Origin: Paracholeplasma morum
GTDB taxonomy: Bacteria > Bacillota_I > Bacilli_A > Acholeplasmatales > UBA5453
Assembly: GCF_016907055.1 (NCBI RefSeq)
Contig: NZ_JAFBBG010000001.1
Location: 124,001-188,000 of the forward strand
Direction: 5' to 3'
Length of the DNA stretch: 64,000 bases
Shown here piece by piece: positions 26,054-35,359 of the stretch. Below the pieces are notes generated by a model. The model had not been told where the DNA came from. It saw nothing but the letters and a program-made list of their open reading frames with translations, and searched no databases. The position numbers and the translations under genes were made by a program. The first letter of the stretch is position 1. Each line of letters opens with the position of its first letter.

Positions 26054-26683
26054 TTATTTTTTTACCTTAAATTCGTACTTACAATCCTTGAAAAACGGGC
26101 AGTCATCGCATTTAGGATTTTTTGCCAAACAATGATATCGTCCAAAAAAAATCATTTGGTGGTGTACTTTTAACCACGAACTTCTTGGTATTTTCCGATT
26201 AAGTTTTTGTTCAATTTGGAGAACATTGTCCATTTTCTTGGCAAGTCCTAATCGCACTGAAATTCTAGCTACGTGAGTATCTACTGCAAGTGCTGGAATA
26301 TCAAAGGCATTAGATAATACGACATTTGCAGTTTTTCTACCAACACCGGGTAATGATTCTAAGTCTGCCCTTTTGTTTGGAACTTGTGAATCATAGGATT
26401 CATATAGAATTCTTGCTAGCTCAATGATGTTTTTCGCTTTATTTCGGTATAGACCGATTGTTTTTATATGCGATTCCACATCTTCTTGTGTTGCTTTACT
26501 TAAAGCCTCAGGCGTCTGATATGCTTCAAATAGCGTTTTCGTAACTTTGTTAACTGCTTTGTCTGTTGTTTGGGCAGATAAAACAACTGCGATCAATAGT
26601 TCAAATGGGTTAGTATAATCGAGTTCAGCTTTTGCATTTGGAAACATCTCATTAAGCGTGCTTAAGAAAAACTCTATATTCAT
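26054..26683 (-). CDS. nth: Endonuclease III (DNA glycosylase/AP lyase)
   Basis: The 209-residue enzyme removes oxidised pyrimidines and nicks abasic sites. It has the helix-hairpin-helix LPGVGRKTANVV with the catalytic Lys near 111-122, the catalytic Asp in AVDTHVARI, and four cysteines of the [4Fe-4S] cluster at the C-terminus in the spacing C-X6-C-X2-C-X5-C (185, 192, 195, 201). Its ATG overlaps the dnaD stop by four bases. The dnaD-nth order is the same as in Bacillus. Confidence 0.96.
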   Translation of the reverse strand: MNIEFFLSTLNEMFPNAKAELDYTNPFELLIAVVLSAQTTDKAVNKVTKTLFEAYQTPEALSKATQEDVESHIKTIGLYRNKAKNIIELARILYESYDSQVPNKRADLESLPGVGRKTANVVLSNAFDIPALAVDTHVARISVRLGLAKKMDNVLQIEQKLNRKIPRSSWLKVHHQMIFFGRYHCLAKNPKCDDCPFFKDCKYEFKVKK

Positions 26684-27300
26684 CTTATGCCTCTAATTAG
26701 TTTATGAATTGTTTCTTTTTTCGACTCATTGATTTCTTCTTTGAACTCATCCTTACTTCTTAATACACGGTCCATATAGTTGGTTGTTTTTCGGTTGTGG
26801 TTTCTGCATGTTTCAAGTGCTTTATCCATCTCTTCTTTTGTAAAGCCTTCAATAAACCATTCTTTAATCATTTCTAAATCAAAAGGTGTTACAGATTTCT
26901 TGAAAGTTTCTTCGATTTGTTGAATGATTAATTGAATGTCTTTTTCTTGTTTGGATTGATTTACGATTTGGATGTCTGCTTTAAACAGTTCTTCAATTTT
27001 AGTGAATAATGGATCTAAAGAGAATACCTCTTTTTCTTTTCCATCAGACTTCAATTCAAGTTCTGTATGCACTAGGTTTCTTTCGATTAAGTGATTGAAC
27101 ACTTCACCTGTTCTTTGTGTGTTTAGGTTGGTCAGTTTGGCTAAAGCTTGCACAGAAACGTTTAATTTTTTCTTTTCAAGCAAAGTAATAAGTGCAGATA
27201 ATATCACTATTTCATCTGGAGATACTCCTAGACGTGTTTGTTCTTTCAATAAAAGTTTATGGGCATTTAAGTACCCATCTTCGATTAATCTTTTAAGCAT
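26680..27300 (-). CDS. dnaD: DnaD-like primosomal protein
   Basis: The 206-residue protein has a winged-helix N-terminal domain (residues 1-100) and a C-terminal DnaD/DnaB_2 domain (about 120-190) with the GFTKEEMDKALETC and NYMDRVL segments, the latter corresponding to the YxxxIL motif of the family. DnaD takes part in helicase loading at oriC and during restart. It sits two bases after rnc and overlaps nth. dnaB and dnaI partners are not in the window. Confidence 0.85.
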   Translation of the reverse strand: MLKRLIEDGYLNAHKLLLKEQTRLGVSPDEIVILSALITLLEKKKLNVSVQALAKLTNLNTQRTGEVFNHLIERNLVHTELELKSDGKEKEVFSLDPLFTKIEELFKADIQIVNQSKQEKDIQLIIQQIEETFKKSVTPFDLEMIKEWFIEGFTKEEMDKALETCRNHNRKTTNYMDRVLRSKDEFKEEINESKKETIHKLIRGIR

Positions 27301-27302
27301 GG

Positions 27303-27971
27303 TTACTCCTTTGCAAGGCGACTTAACGCTTCTTTAGCTGCATTTTGCTCAGCTTCTTTTTTGCTCTTACCTTTTCCTAACCCGAGAATAATGTCATCCA
27401 TTCTAACACTGACAGTGAAAACCCTGTCGTGTGATGGGCCTGATTGATTCTCTAAGTAATAAGAGATGTTTCTTCTATCTGTTTGAACCAACTCTTGTAA
27501 AGTGGACTTATAATCTTTAATGTCTAGTACTTGATCTAAATAAGGCACAACGATACGAGCGAAAAGTTTTTTCGCTTCATTAAAACCTTTTTCTAAATAC
27601 ACAGCCCCAAAAATGGCTTCAAATGCATTCGATACTATGGAAGGGGTATCTCGTCCATTCGATAATTCTCCACCTTTTCCTAATAAAAGAAAACTAGGTA
27701 GTCCGATTTGAACAGAATATTGATATAATGCTTCTTCGCATACAGCTTGTGCTCTTTTCTTTGACATTTCTCCTTCAGTTGGAATTCCTTTTTTAAACAA
27801 AAGTTCTCCCATTAATAATCCGATAACAGCGTCTCCTAAAAACTCAAGTCGCTCATTATTTGGGCAATTATTTTCATTTGCATATGTAGAATGCGTTATT
27901 GCTTGTTTTAATAACTCTTTATCTTTGAACTCAACGCCCAAAATATTCTCTAATGTCTTAATGTTACTCAC
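27303..27971 (-). CDS. rnc: Ribonuclease III
   Basis: The 222-residue enzyme cleaves double-stranded RNA, including the pre-rRNA stems. The catalytic signature NERLEFLGDAVIG lies at residues 39-51, a second acidic cluster in EAIFGAVYLE, and a C-terminal double-stranded RNA-binding domain occupies about 153-221 (KSTLQELVQ through KKEAEQNAAKEAL). The start overlaps plsX by eight bases. In Bacillus, fabD, fabG and acpP separate plsX from rnc; here they are absent, giving a compact plsX-rnc junction. Confidence 0.96.
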   Translation of the reverse strand: MSNIKTLENILGVEFKDKELLKQAITHSTYANENNCPNNERLEFLGDAVIGLLMGELLFKKGIPTEGEMSKKRAQAVCEEALYQYSVQIGLPSFLLLGKGGELSNGRDTPSIVSNAFEAIFGAVYLEKGFNEAKKLFARIVVPYLDQVLDIKDYKSTLQELVQTDRRNISYYLENQSGPSHDRVFTVSVRMDDIILGLGKGKSKKEAEQNAAKEALSRLAKE

Positions 27972-28977
27972 TACTTTCTATAAATTCAATGTCTTTTAAT
28001 GCATCGCTAACCTTCGCGACAATTTCGTTTTTGACGAACAATCTCGCTTGTCTAATTGCGTTAGAGAACGCATATGCATTAGACGATCCATGTGCCTTTA
28101 TGACTGGTGCATTGATACCAAAAATCATGGCTCCACCAATCTCTGAAGCATCCATACGTTTTTGGAATCTCTTCAAATTCTTTTTCATGAATAAGTATCC
28201 AATTTTACCACCGATTGAAGACTTAATTTCTTCTTTTAGCATGCTCCCCATTGCTTTAGCTGTTCCTTCAATGGTTTTCATCATTATGTTACCTGTATAC
28301 CCATCTGTAAGGATAATATTAGCAGTGGTGGACATAATTTCTTTACCTTCGATGTTTCCAAGAAAGTTAATTATAGGGGATTCTTTAAGAAGTTTAAAGG
28401 TTTCTTTTTCAAGTTCTCTACCCTTACCTTCTTCTGTTCCAATATTCATTAAAGCAACTGTTGGATTATCTATACCTAAATAGGACTTTGCCGTCACAGT
28501 CGCATAAATAGCAAGTTCAAGCATATGTTCAGGTCTAAGTTCAATATTAGCCCCAACATCCAGTAAAATCCTGCCTTTTTGGTCTAGAGATGGAATAATT
28601 GGAGCAAGTGCTACGCGGTGCATTTTTTCCATTCTTTTAATGATTAGATGGGCACCAACGATTAAGGCTTGTGTTGGCCCTGCGCTAACAACTGCTTGTT
28701 CTTGACCTTCTTTAACCGAACGCATAGCTTTAACTAAAGATGCGTCTTTCATGGATCTAATCGCAGAAACAGGGTCTTTAATACCCATGTCTATCACTTG
28801 TGTCGTATGAACAATCTTTACTCTATTATCACTCTTTAAATGTTTCTTAATCTCTTGTTCATCTCCATAAAGAACAAGTTCAATATCGTCAAACTTACTT
28901 AAAGCAAGTTCACACCCTTTTACAATCTCAATTGGGGCGTTGTCGCCTCCCATGGCATCTATCGCTATTTTAATCAT
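27964..28977 (-). CDS. plsX: Phosphate acyltransferase PlsX
   Basis: PlsX makes acyl-phosphate from acyl-ACP for PlsY in the first step of phospholipid synthesis. The 337-residue protein starts MIKIAIDAMGGDNAP, the standard family opening, and contains GANIELRPEHM and the conserved NIGTEEGKG and DGYTGNIMMKTIEG segments. The start at 28977 is preferred over the ATG at 28989 because GGAGG overlaps the first codons of the longer version and lies six bases before the second ATG. A TATAAT box and a 20-base palindrome lie just upstream. It leads the plsX-rnc-dnaD-nth operon. Confidence 0.95.
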   Translation of the reverse strand: MIKIAIDAMGGDNAPIEIVKGCELALSKFDDIELVLYGDEQEIKKHLKSDNRVKIVHTTQVIDMGIKDPVSAIRSMKDASLVKAMRSVKEGQEQAVVSAGPTQALIVGAHLIIKRMEKMHRVALAPIIPSLDQKGRILLDVGANIELRPEHMLELAIYATVTAKSYLGIDNPTVALMNIGTEEGKGRELEKETFKLLKESPIINFLGNIEGKEIMSTTANIILTDGYTGNIMMKTIEGTAKAMGSMLKEEIKSSIGGKIGYLFMKKNLKRFQKRMDASEIGGAMIFGINAPVIKAHGSSNAYAFSNAIRQARLFVKNEIVAKVSDALKDIEFIESSE

Positions 28978-28997
28978 AGTATCCTCCATTTTTATTC

Positions 28998-29029
28998 ATT
29001 ATATCATACATTAAGACATATCTTAATGT
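28998..29029 (-). promoter_or_regulatory. plsX promoter with a perfect palindrome over the -35 region
   Basis: TATAAT (29003-28998) is the -10 element. CATTAAGACATATCTTAATG at 29009-29028 is an inverted repeat with 8-bp arms (9 with the flanking pair), which covers the -35 position. It is not followed by a U-tract, so it is not a terminator of recG. Confidence 0.6.
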
Positions 29030-29048
29030 TAATTTCATGTTCAAAGCA

Positions 29049-30998
29049 TTAAGGTTTTAGTCCGTTTATTTTCCTGTAATACGAGTCCAATGTTTTAGTT
29101 TTCAATATGGTATATGCGTCAAGTTTTGCCTTAGTAAATAGATCAAAATCATCGGTAATATTCGCATAATCAAATCTCAAAATACCACTTTGTCTTACCC
29201 CTAAAAACTCTCCTGGTCCTCGTTGTTTCAAATCGTATTCTGATAACATAAATCCATCGGTAGTTTTTGAGAACAAACTAAGTCTTTCGATGTCTGAATC
29301 TTTTGAAAGTACATAACAGTAACTTTGAAGATCGCTTCTTCCAACCCGTCCTCTTAATTGGTGAAGTTGGCTAAGACCAAAATACTCTCCATCAAAAATA
29401 ACCATCATGGTTGCGTCTTTAATATCCAATCCTACTTCAACAACAGTTGTGGATACAAGTATTCCACCTTTTGAATTAGCGAAAGAGTCCAGTGTATCAT
29501 TTTTTTCTTTTGACGAGAGCTTGCCATGCAATAAATAGACATCGTGTTCTTTAAAGACTGCAGAGGCTCTTTCATATAAACTAAGCACGGTTTCTCCACG
29601 TTCTAAGGCATCAATGGATGGTGCAATAAAATACGCTTTATGACCAAGATTAAGTTCTTTTTTGACATGTTCAAACACTGCATGCTCCTGTGTACCTGAA
29701 AAGTACCTAGTGATTATTTCTTTTCTGCCTTGTGGCTTTTCCTTAATGACGGATATTTCCATATCGCCAAAAAGTACAATCGCAAGTGTTCTTGGAATAG
29801 GTGTTGCCGTTAGATAAACGACATCAGCATTACCTTTATCTTTAAGTGTTTCTCTGGTTTCTACGCCAAAACGGTGTTGTTCATCAATAATCACAAAGCC
29901 TAAATTATGGAAAACGACATCTTCTTCAACCAGTGCATGTGTCCCAATTAAGAAATCGATTTTTCCTGCTTTTAAGTCTTCTTTAAGTTGTTTTTTATCC
30001 TTGGTTGAACCTGTCAACAAACCGACTTTCATATCTTTAAAAGTCGACTTGAAAAACTCATAGTGTTGGAATGCTAATAATTCTGTAGGCGCCATCAATG
30101 CACTTTGAAACCCACTGGTTTTAGCGCCCATAACAGCAATCCCAACGACAATCGTCTTACCAGAACCAACATCACCTTGAATGAGTCTTTTTGTTGGATG
30201 AGGTTTCTTAAAGTCTCTAAAAATATCATTAACCGCGTCTTTTTGATCTTGGGTTAACTCAAATGGGATATCTTTAATAAATGATTTGACTTGAGAAAGA
30301 TCATAGTGTTTTATCGCTTTCGAGTCGTTTTCCAATTCTAATCTTTGTCTCATTAAATCATATTGAAAGGCTAGAGCTTCTTCATATTTAAGTCTGGTAT
30401 AACACTTTTTTATGTCTTGTTCAGATTTTGGTTTATGGATCAATTCAATCATATCTTTACGATTAATTAAATGATGTTTTTCTATGAGTTGTGGTGGCAA
30501 TGTTTCATAAATATCTACTTGTTGATAGGCGAAAATATTCGATATTATTTTGGAGACTACGGTATCATAAATCCCTTCAAGCCCATAAACTGGTTTAAAC
30601 TCTGTCTCCATCTTTTTTGTAAGTATTTGTGAAGCTGTGATAAGTTTCTTCTTTTTCTCAAACTTACCTTTAACTGTTAACTCCATGTTTTCTATCAGTT
30701 GATCTTTCAGGTATTCTCTTCTAAAAGCGACAACTTTTACGATTTCATGTTCAACCAATAATTCAAAATGAAGGCTTTTTAATGATCCTCTATGGTTGAC
30801 TATTTTTGGGATAGATACCAAGGTGCCCTTAACTGTAATAATGGATTTATCTACAGCCAACAGTAAAGAATCCTCAGTAAAGGATTCGTACTTTTTTGGA
30901 TACCTCGTTACCAAGTCATAGGTCGTGAATATTCCATTATGATTAAATTCTAATTGGAGTTGTTTTCCTACCCCTTTAACTTGTATGATATTTGTCAT
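29049..30998 (-). CDS. recG: ATP-dependent DNA helicase RecG
   Basis: RecG remodels stalled replication forks and branched DNA. The 649-residue protein has the N-terminal wedge/OB region (about 60-150), Walker A GDVGSGKT near 273, Walker B DEQHRFG, TATPIPRT and the helicase C motifs through QLRGRVGRS, ending in the TRG-like region with the RGPGEFLGVRQSG motif. The ATG at 30998 is preferred over the GTG at 31007, because AAGGTG lies six to seven bases upstream of it. A TATAAT box is at 31019-31024. There is no clear terminator before the plsX promoter. Confidence 0.96.
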   Translation of the reverse strand: MTNIIQVKGVGKQLQLEFNHNGIFTTYDLVTRYPKKYESFTEDSLLLAVDKSIITVKGTLVSIPKIVNHRGSLKSLHFELLVEHEIVKVVAFRREYLKDQLIENMELTVKGKFEKKKKLITASQILTKKMETEFKPVYGLEGIYDTVVSKIISNIFAYQQVDIYETLPPQLIEKHHLINRKDMIELIHKPKSEQDIKKCYTRLKYEEALAFQYDLMRQRLELENDSKAIKHYDLSQVKSFIKDIPFELTQDQKDAVNDIFRDFKKPHPTKRLIQGDVGSGKTIVVGIAVMGAKTSGFQSALMAPTELLAFQHYEFFKSTFKDMKVGLLTGSTKDKKQLKEDLKAGKIDFLIGTHALVEEDVVFHNLGFVIIDEQHRFGVETRETLKDKGNADVVYLTATPIPRTLAIVLFGDMEISVIKEKPQGRKEIITRYFSGTQEHAVFEHVKKELNLGHKAYFIAPSIDALERGETVLSLYERASAVFKEHDVYLLHGKLSSKEKNDTLDSFANSKGGILVSTTVVEVGLDIKDATMMVIFDGEYFGLSQLHQLRGRVGRSDLQSYCYVLSKDSDIERLSLFSKTTDGFMLSEYDLKQRGPGEFLGVRQSGILRFDYANITDDFDLFTKAKLDAYTILKTKTLDSYYRKINGLKP

Positions 30999-31018
30999 AT
31001 ATAACACCTTGTAAAGGT

Positions 31019-31024
31019 ATTATA
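31019..31024 (-). promoter_or_regulatory. -10 element of the recG promoter
   Basis: TATAAT on the minus strand, about 20 bases upstream of the recG ATG and just downstream of the aro operon terminator. The -35 region is T-rich and weak. Confidence 0.6.
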
Positions 31025-31042
31025 ACATTTTTTCATGATTTG

Positions 31043-31075
31043 AAAAAAAGGATGTTTCCATTTAAGGAATCATCC
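31043..31075 (-). terminator. Terminator of the aromatic amino acid operon
   Basis: GGATGATTCC pairs with GGAAACATCC (one internal A-A mismatch) around a 6-base loop, followed by seven U in the minus-strand transcript, one base after the aroC stop. Confidence 0.9.
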
Positions 31076-31076
31076 A

Positions 31077-32063
31077 TTATTCTCTAGATTGTTTTTCTAA
31101 GTATAGATCAGCGAGTGCTATTGCACAAGCAGCTTCAATCACCACTAATGCACGTCTCGCAATACAGGCGTCATGTCTGCCTTTGATTTGTAAAGTTTTG
31201 ATTTGCTTAGACTCAAAGTCAAAGGTTTCCTGAGGTAAAAAGATTGAACTTGCTGGTTTGATAAAGACTCTAAGTACGATATCGTTCCCGTTTGTAATCC
31301 CACCATTAATTCCACCGTTATGATTGGTGATTGTTTTTCCTTTTTCATCGATAATCAAATCATTAAACTCTGATCCCTTTAAGGTTATCCCTTTAAATCC
31401 AACACCAAACTCTACACCTTTTACTGCTGGTATTGAAAATAACATATGGCTTATTTTGGATTCTACTGAATCAAAAAACGGCTCACCTAAACCAATTTCT
31501 GGATTCTTCACAGTGATTTCAATAATGCCACCAACTGAATCAAATGATTCACTAATCTCTTTTAGATAACTGTCCAATCCATTAAGGTCTGTTAAGTCTC
31601 CTACTTGAATTAACTTGGATTCAATCTGATGGTTAGTAAGCATTTTGGCAAACGCTCCGGCAGCAACAATCGTAGTTGTAAGACGTCCTGAGAAGTGTCC
31701 GCCACCTCTATTATCATTGAAGCCTTTGTATTTATTATATGCGACAAAATCAGCATGACCAGGTCTTGGTTGGGTTAATAAGTTTTTATAGTCCTCGCTA
31801 CGTTTATTCATGTTTTCAAACATAACGTGAATCGGTGACCCAGTCGTATATCCATTTAAGATTCCTGATGTAATAACCGGGTTATCATCTTCAACTCTAA
31901 GGGTAGTGCCGACCGCACCAGCTTTTCTTCTTTGTAGATCATTTAAGAGTAACGACTCATCAAAAAGAACGCCAGGTTTCATCCCATCGATTATAACACC
32001 AATCGCACTTTGGTGACTTTCACCATAGATACTTATCCTAAATAAATTGCCAAATTGATTCAT
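31077..32063 (-). CDS. aroC: Chorismate synthase
   Basis: This flavin-dependent enzyme converts EPSP to chorismate, the last step of the shikimate pathway. The 328-residue protein has the family signatures GESHQSAIGVIIDG near the start, GGGHFSGRLTTTIVAAG in the middle, and RHDACIARRALVVIEAACAIALAD at the end. The length is on the short side for the family (about 350-390). Its ATG overlaps the aroE stop by four bases. It is the last gene of the operon and is followed by a terminator. Confidence 0.95.
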   Translation of the reverse strand: MNQFGNLFRISIYGESHQSAIGVIIDGMKPGVLFDESLLLNDLQRRKAGAVGTTLRVEDDNPVITSGILNGYTTGSPIHVMFENMNKRSEDYKNLLTQPRPGHADFVAYNKYKGFNDNRGGGHFSGRLTTTIVAAGAFAKMLTNHQIESKLIQVGDLTDLNGLDSYLKEISESFDSVGGIIEITVKNPEIGLGEPFFDSVESKISHMLFSIPAVKGVEFGVGFKGITLKGSEFNDLIIDEKGKTITNHNGGINGGITNGNDIVLRVFIKPASSIFLPQETFDFESKQIKTLQIKGRHDACIARRALVVIEAACAIALADLYLEKQSRE

Positions 32064-32842
32064 TCTATTACCTCCAACAATCTTTCATATAATACATTTG
32101 GTTCAGGAATCTTTAAATCATTCCATAGTATTTGAGCTTTGAGTGCTTGTCCAATTAACATGATAGATCCATTGATTCCGAAGTTAACCATTTTCATCAA
32201 TAGTGTTTCACGAGGATTGTAAATTAGGTCTATCACAATATTTGTTTTTGAAGCTACACTGTTTGAAACTGGCATTTGATTAACGTTTGGGGTTGTGCCT
32301 ACAGGTGTTGTGTTGACGATACAATGAATCTTTTCTAGCTTATCCAAGAACGCATAGGACTTTGTAAGTTGATTTGTGGATGGGTGTTCATTTCTTGATA
32401 TAATAACAGATTTCGCACCAACTTGATTGAGTGCGTAGCATACTGCCTTTGAAGCACCGCCAGATCCTAAAACATACACTACCTGATTATTTAGATTAAT
32501 GTGATAGTAGTCTAGAATAGCCTTAAAACCAATGTAATCGGTGTTATCACCAATCAGTTTTTCTTCTTTCATATAAAGCGTGTTAACTGCATTGATTTTT
32601 CGGGCATGCTCAGTAAGTTCATCACAAAAGTCAATAATTGACTCTTTGTAAGGAATGGTAACATTCAACCCTTTATAGTGTCCGTTTCTGAGTTGATTAA
32701 CATGAGAAGATACTTCCAATAAATCTTTAGAATCCAATATGTCATAGCTAATTCTTAAAGATAGAATCTCACCTATTTTTTCATGAATCTTTTTTGAGTA
32801 TGAGTAGCTAATGTCTTTACCAACTAAACCATATCTACTCAT
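32060..32842 (-). CDS. aroE: Shikimate dehydrogenase
   Basis: The 260-residue enzyme reduces 3-dehydroshikimate to shikimate with NADPH. The substrate-binding N-terminal domain has SYSYSKKIHEKI and NVTIPYKESI (containing the catalytic Lys), and the cofactor domain has VLGSGGASKAVCYAL. A conserved Gln-containing GQALKAQILW segment closes the protein. It is monofunctional; there is no fused dehydroquinase domain. The start overlaps the chorismate mutase gene by eight bases. Confidence 0.94.
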   Translation of the reverse strand: MSRYGLVGKDISYSYSKKIHEKIGEILSLRISYDILDSKDLLEVSSHVNQLRNGHYKGLNVTIPYKESIIDFCDELTEHARKINAVNTLYMKEEKLIGDNTDYIGFKAILDYYHINLNNQVVYVLGSGGASKAVCYALNQVGAKSVIISRNEHPSTNQLTKSYAFLDKLEKIHCIVNTTPVGTTPNVNQMPVSNSVASKTNIVIDLIYNPRETLLMKMVNFGINGSIMLIGQALKAQILWNDLKIPEPNVLYERLLEVIE

Positions 32843-33104
32843 AATGATCCTCTTGAAACTTCCTTGATATTCTCAAGAGTTCCTCAAAAAACATATCATA
32901 ATAAGGCTTAAGTTTATCATCATTAAACAAATGGCCTTTTGATTGTTTAATCATTTCTTCTCTTTTTGCATCAAAAACTGGTAGATGATTGGCCTTCTTA
33001 TATTCTAAGACACTACCTACTTCATTCATACGTTGTTTGAATAACTCCATCATTTTCATATCGATATCATCGATGTTTTTTCGAGCTATTTCTAGTTTAT
33101 TCAT
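32835..33104 (-). CDS. Chorismate mutase (AroQ class)
   Basis: The 89-residue all-helical protein rearranges chorismate to prephenate. The pattern ARKNIDDIDMKMMELFKQRM followed by EYKKAN, FDAKREEMI and a third helix matches the small AroQ family, with the N-terminal Arg, the helix-2 Lys and the Arg-Glu pair. The ATG at 33104 is preferred over a TTG at 33110, since GGTGG precedes it within the aroA end. It is a free-standing mutase rather than a fusion with TyrA or DAHP synthase. Confidence 0.88.
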   Translation of the reverse strand: MNKLEIARKNIDDIDMKMMELFKQRMNEVGSVLEYKKANHLPVFDAKREEMIKQSKGHLFNDDKLKPYYDMFFEELLRISRKFQEDHYE

Positions 33105-34359
33105 ACTCAATCACACCACCTAATTTTTGATAATCTTCAAAGAATGTTGGATAAGACTTGTTGATGGCTTCTGCATTTTTAATACGGATTGGACCATCTA
33201 CTTTTATTGCGGCAATCGCAAGAGTCATAACGATTCTGTGGTCATTCCAAGAATCTAAATCCATACATGATCTGAGTGTTTTAACACCTTGGATTTTCAT
33301 ACCATCTTTAGTCTCGGTAATCTTTGCTCCAAGTTTTCTAAGTTCGGTTGATATACTAGTAATTCGATCAGATTCTTTAATTCTAAGTCTAGACGCGTTT
33401 ATTATCTCTGACTTACCTTCTGATAAAGCGCATAATAAAGCCAAAATCGGACCTATGTCTGGAGATTGAGATAGATCATGTATTTGACCAATCGTCTTAG
33501 ATTTTTTGGCCGTTATAGAGCCATTTCCAATCATTATGTCTCCATTCATATTTTCGATGAATTCTATCATTCTTTCATCTGCTTGATGCGTGTTTATATC
33601 CAGCCGCTTAAGTTCTATATTTGCCCCTAAAACACCTGCTGCCAAGAAGAATGCAGCTTGTGAAAAATCGCCAGGAATCTCATAATCGTTTTTACGATAA
33701 CTTTGATTTCCTTTGATGTAAAATATGTTGTTTTTAACCATGATATCTATACCAAACTTCTTCAGAATAAATATCGTCATTAAGACATAATCCTTTGATT
33801 CGATTGGGGTGTCAATGATGAGTTTCGAATCCCCATCTACCATTGGTAAAGCAAATAGCAAACCAGTGATAAATTGAGAGGAAATATCGCCTCTCATATG
33901 ATATTCACCAGACTTGATTTTTCCTTTGACTCTTAGTGGTAAATTTTCCGAAATCTCTTCATATTGAAGTCCCATTTGCTTAAAAAGACTAATGTACTCT
34001 GAAAGTGGTCTTTTACGGAGCCCTGGTTTACCGTCAAACGTGACTTCGCCTTCATTTAAGAGGGCAATCGGGATTAGAAATCTCAAGGTAGAACCAGATT
34101 CATTACAGTTAAGTGTTTCAGTTGGAAGTGATAAACCGTTGCTATCAACGATGATTTCTTCTTGGTTGATTTGAAACTTGATCCCCATCTTACTTAAGAC
34201 ATCTATTGTCGCATAGGTGTCTTCAGATAGAAGTGGTTTAATAATTCTTGATTGTCCTTTCGAAAGGGCTGCTGCAATTAATGCCCTGTGTGTCAAAGAC
34301 TTTGAAGAAATCATATCTAATGTTCCACCACTAATGGGTTTCTTTATGATAACATTCAT
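33097..34359 (-). CDS. aroA: 3-phosphoshikimate 1-carboxyvinyltransferase (EPSP synthase)
   Basis: The 420-residue enzyme joins shikimate 3-phosphate and phosphoenolpyruvate. It shows SKSLTHRALIAAALS near the start with the conserved Lys-Ser-x-x-x-x-Arg, the NESGSTLRFLIP loop, and RIKESDRI with LDSWNDHRIVMTLAIAA near the end. The ATG at 34359 has AAGGAGG six bases upstream and gives the normal N-terminus; an in-frame codon at 34401 would add 14 residues unlike the family. The gene overlaps the end of aroB by 29 bases. No archetypal features of a glyphosate-resistant enzyme were examined in detail. Confidence 0.95.
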   Translation of the reverse strand: MNVIIKKPISGGTLDMISSKSLTHRALIAAALSKGQSRIIKPLLSEDTYATIDVLSKMGIKFQINQEEIIVDSNGLSLPTETLNCNESGSTLRFLIPIALLNEGEVTFDGKPGLRKRPLSEYISLFKQMGLQYEEISENLPLRVKGKIKSGEYHMRGDISSQFITGLLFALPMVDGDSKLIIDTPIESKDYVLMTIFILKKFGIDIMVKNNIFYIKGNQSYRKNDYEIPGDFSQAAFFLAAGVLGANIELKRLDINTHQADERMIEFIENMNGDIMIGNGSITAKKSKTIGQIHDLSQSPDIGPILALLCALSEGKSEIINASRLRIKESDRITSISTELRKLGAKITETKDGMKIQGVKTLRSCMDLDSWNDHRIVMTLAIAAIKVDGPIRIKNAEAINKSYPTFFEDYQKLGGVIEYE

Positions 34360-35359
34360 AGATTTCCTCCTTCGTAATTGGGTAGATAATGGAATCGCCA
34401 ATGTCTTTTACTAGAATTAAGTTTAGTTTACCATTTTTAAACTTTTTATCGAATAGTAATTGATCTATTAGTTTTAACGGTTCTTCTTTTAATTGTCCAA
34501 GATCATATTTATCCATCACGTTATGCATTCGTTTTAAAACCATTTTATTCGTAATGTTTAGTTTAATTCCCGTCTTAACGGCAAGAACCATTCCTTCAGC
34601 TACTGCGAACCCATGGGGAGTCGTATAACCACTTTTTTGTTCAATCGCATGCCCAAATGAATGCCCGAAATTCAGTAACATTCTCAAGTTTTCTTCTTTA
34701 GGATCAAGGTCAACGATATGTTTTTTGACCAATATACTTCGTTCTAACATTTCTAGTAATCCAATGGAATTGTTTTCTAGTTTTTCGAATAAAATCGAAT
34801 CTTTTATCATGGCTGCTTTAATAATTTCTGCCATACCATTTTTGTATTCTTTATCAGGAAGTGTTTCTAAAAAAACAGGATCAATGATAACAGCTTTTGG
34901 TGTATAAAATGCACCCACAAGATTCTTACCCTGTTTTGTATTGATACCGGTTTTTCCGCCAATACTTGAATCAATCATACTTAATAAAGAGGTTGGAATT
35001 TGTATATAATCAATCCCTCTATAGAGTGTTGCTGATACAAAACCAGCCAAATCTCCGATAACACCACCGCCAAATGCAATGATTAAGCTGTTTCTTTTTA
35101 TGCCTTTTGAAATTAAAGAATTAATAACACTCTCGTAAGTTATAAACGATTTAGATGATTCACCTGATTTGACAACTTCAAAAATAGGATCTTTTTCTAA
35201 TGATTCTATAAGTCTTTTTGCATGGATATGATACAAAATCTCATCTGTTATTACAAAAACTTCTTGATAATTCTTCGTATAGGATTTTAGATCATTCATT
35301 GAATTAAAGTCTAAATGAATGTCATAAGATCCAGTTTCAATTGGCATATTAATGATCAT
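34331..35359 (-). CDS. aroB: 3-dehydroquinate synthase
   Basis: The 342-residue NAD-dependent enzyme cyclises DAHP to 3-dehydroquinate. Typical segments are AFGGGVIGDLAGFVSATLYRG, PTSLLSMIDSSIGGKTGIN, KNLVGAFYTPKAV and LNFGHSFGHAIE, which holds zinc-binding histidines. The ATG overlaps the tyrA stop (ATGA) with AAGGAG upstream inside tyrA. The next step, dehydroquinate dehydratase, has no gene in this operon. Confidence 0.95.
   Translation of the reverse strand: MIINMPIETGSYDIHLDFNSMNDLKSYTKNYQEVFVITDEILYHIHAKRLIESLEKDPIFEVVKSGESSKSFITYESVINSLISKGIKRNSLIIAFGGGVIGDLAGFVSATLYRGIDYIQIPTSLLSMIDSSIGGKTGINTKQGKNLVGAFYTPKAVIIDPVFLETLPDKEYKNGMAEIIKAAMIKDSILFEKLENNSIGLLEMLERSILVKKHIVDLDPKEENLRMLLNFGHSFGHAIEQKSGYTTPHGFAVAEGMVLAVKTGIKLNITNKMVLKRMHNVMDKYDLGQLKEEPLKLIDQLLFDKKFKNGKLNLILVKDIGDSIIYPITKEEIYECYHKETH

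Noticed and set aside
27989-28483. Plus-strand 164-codon frame inside plsX
   Set aside because: It is antisense to a strongly conserved gene, has no ribosome-binding site and no recognisable protein features.
29009-29028. Palindrome after recG as its terminator
   Set aside because: No U-tract follows on the minus strand, and the sequence lies over the plsX promoter.
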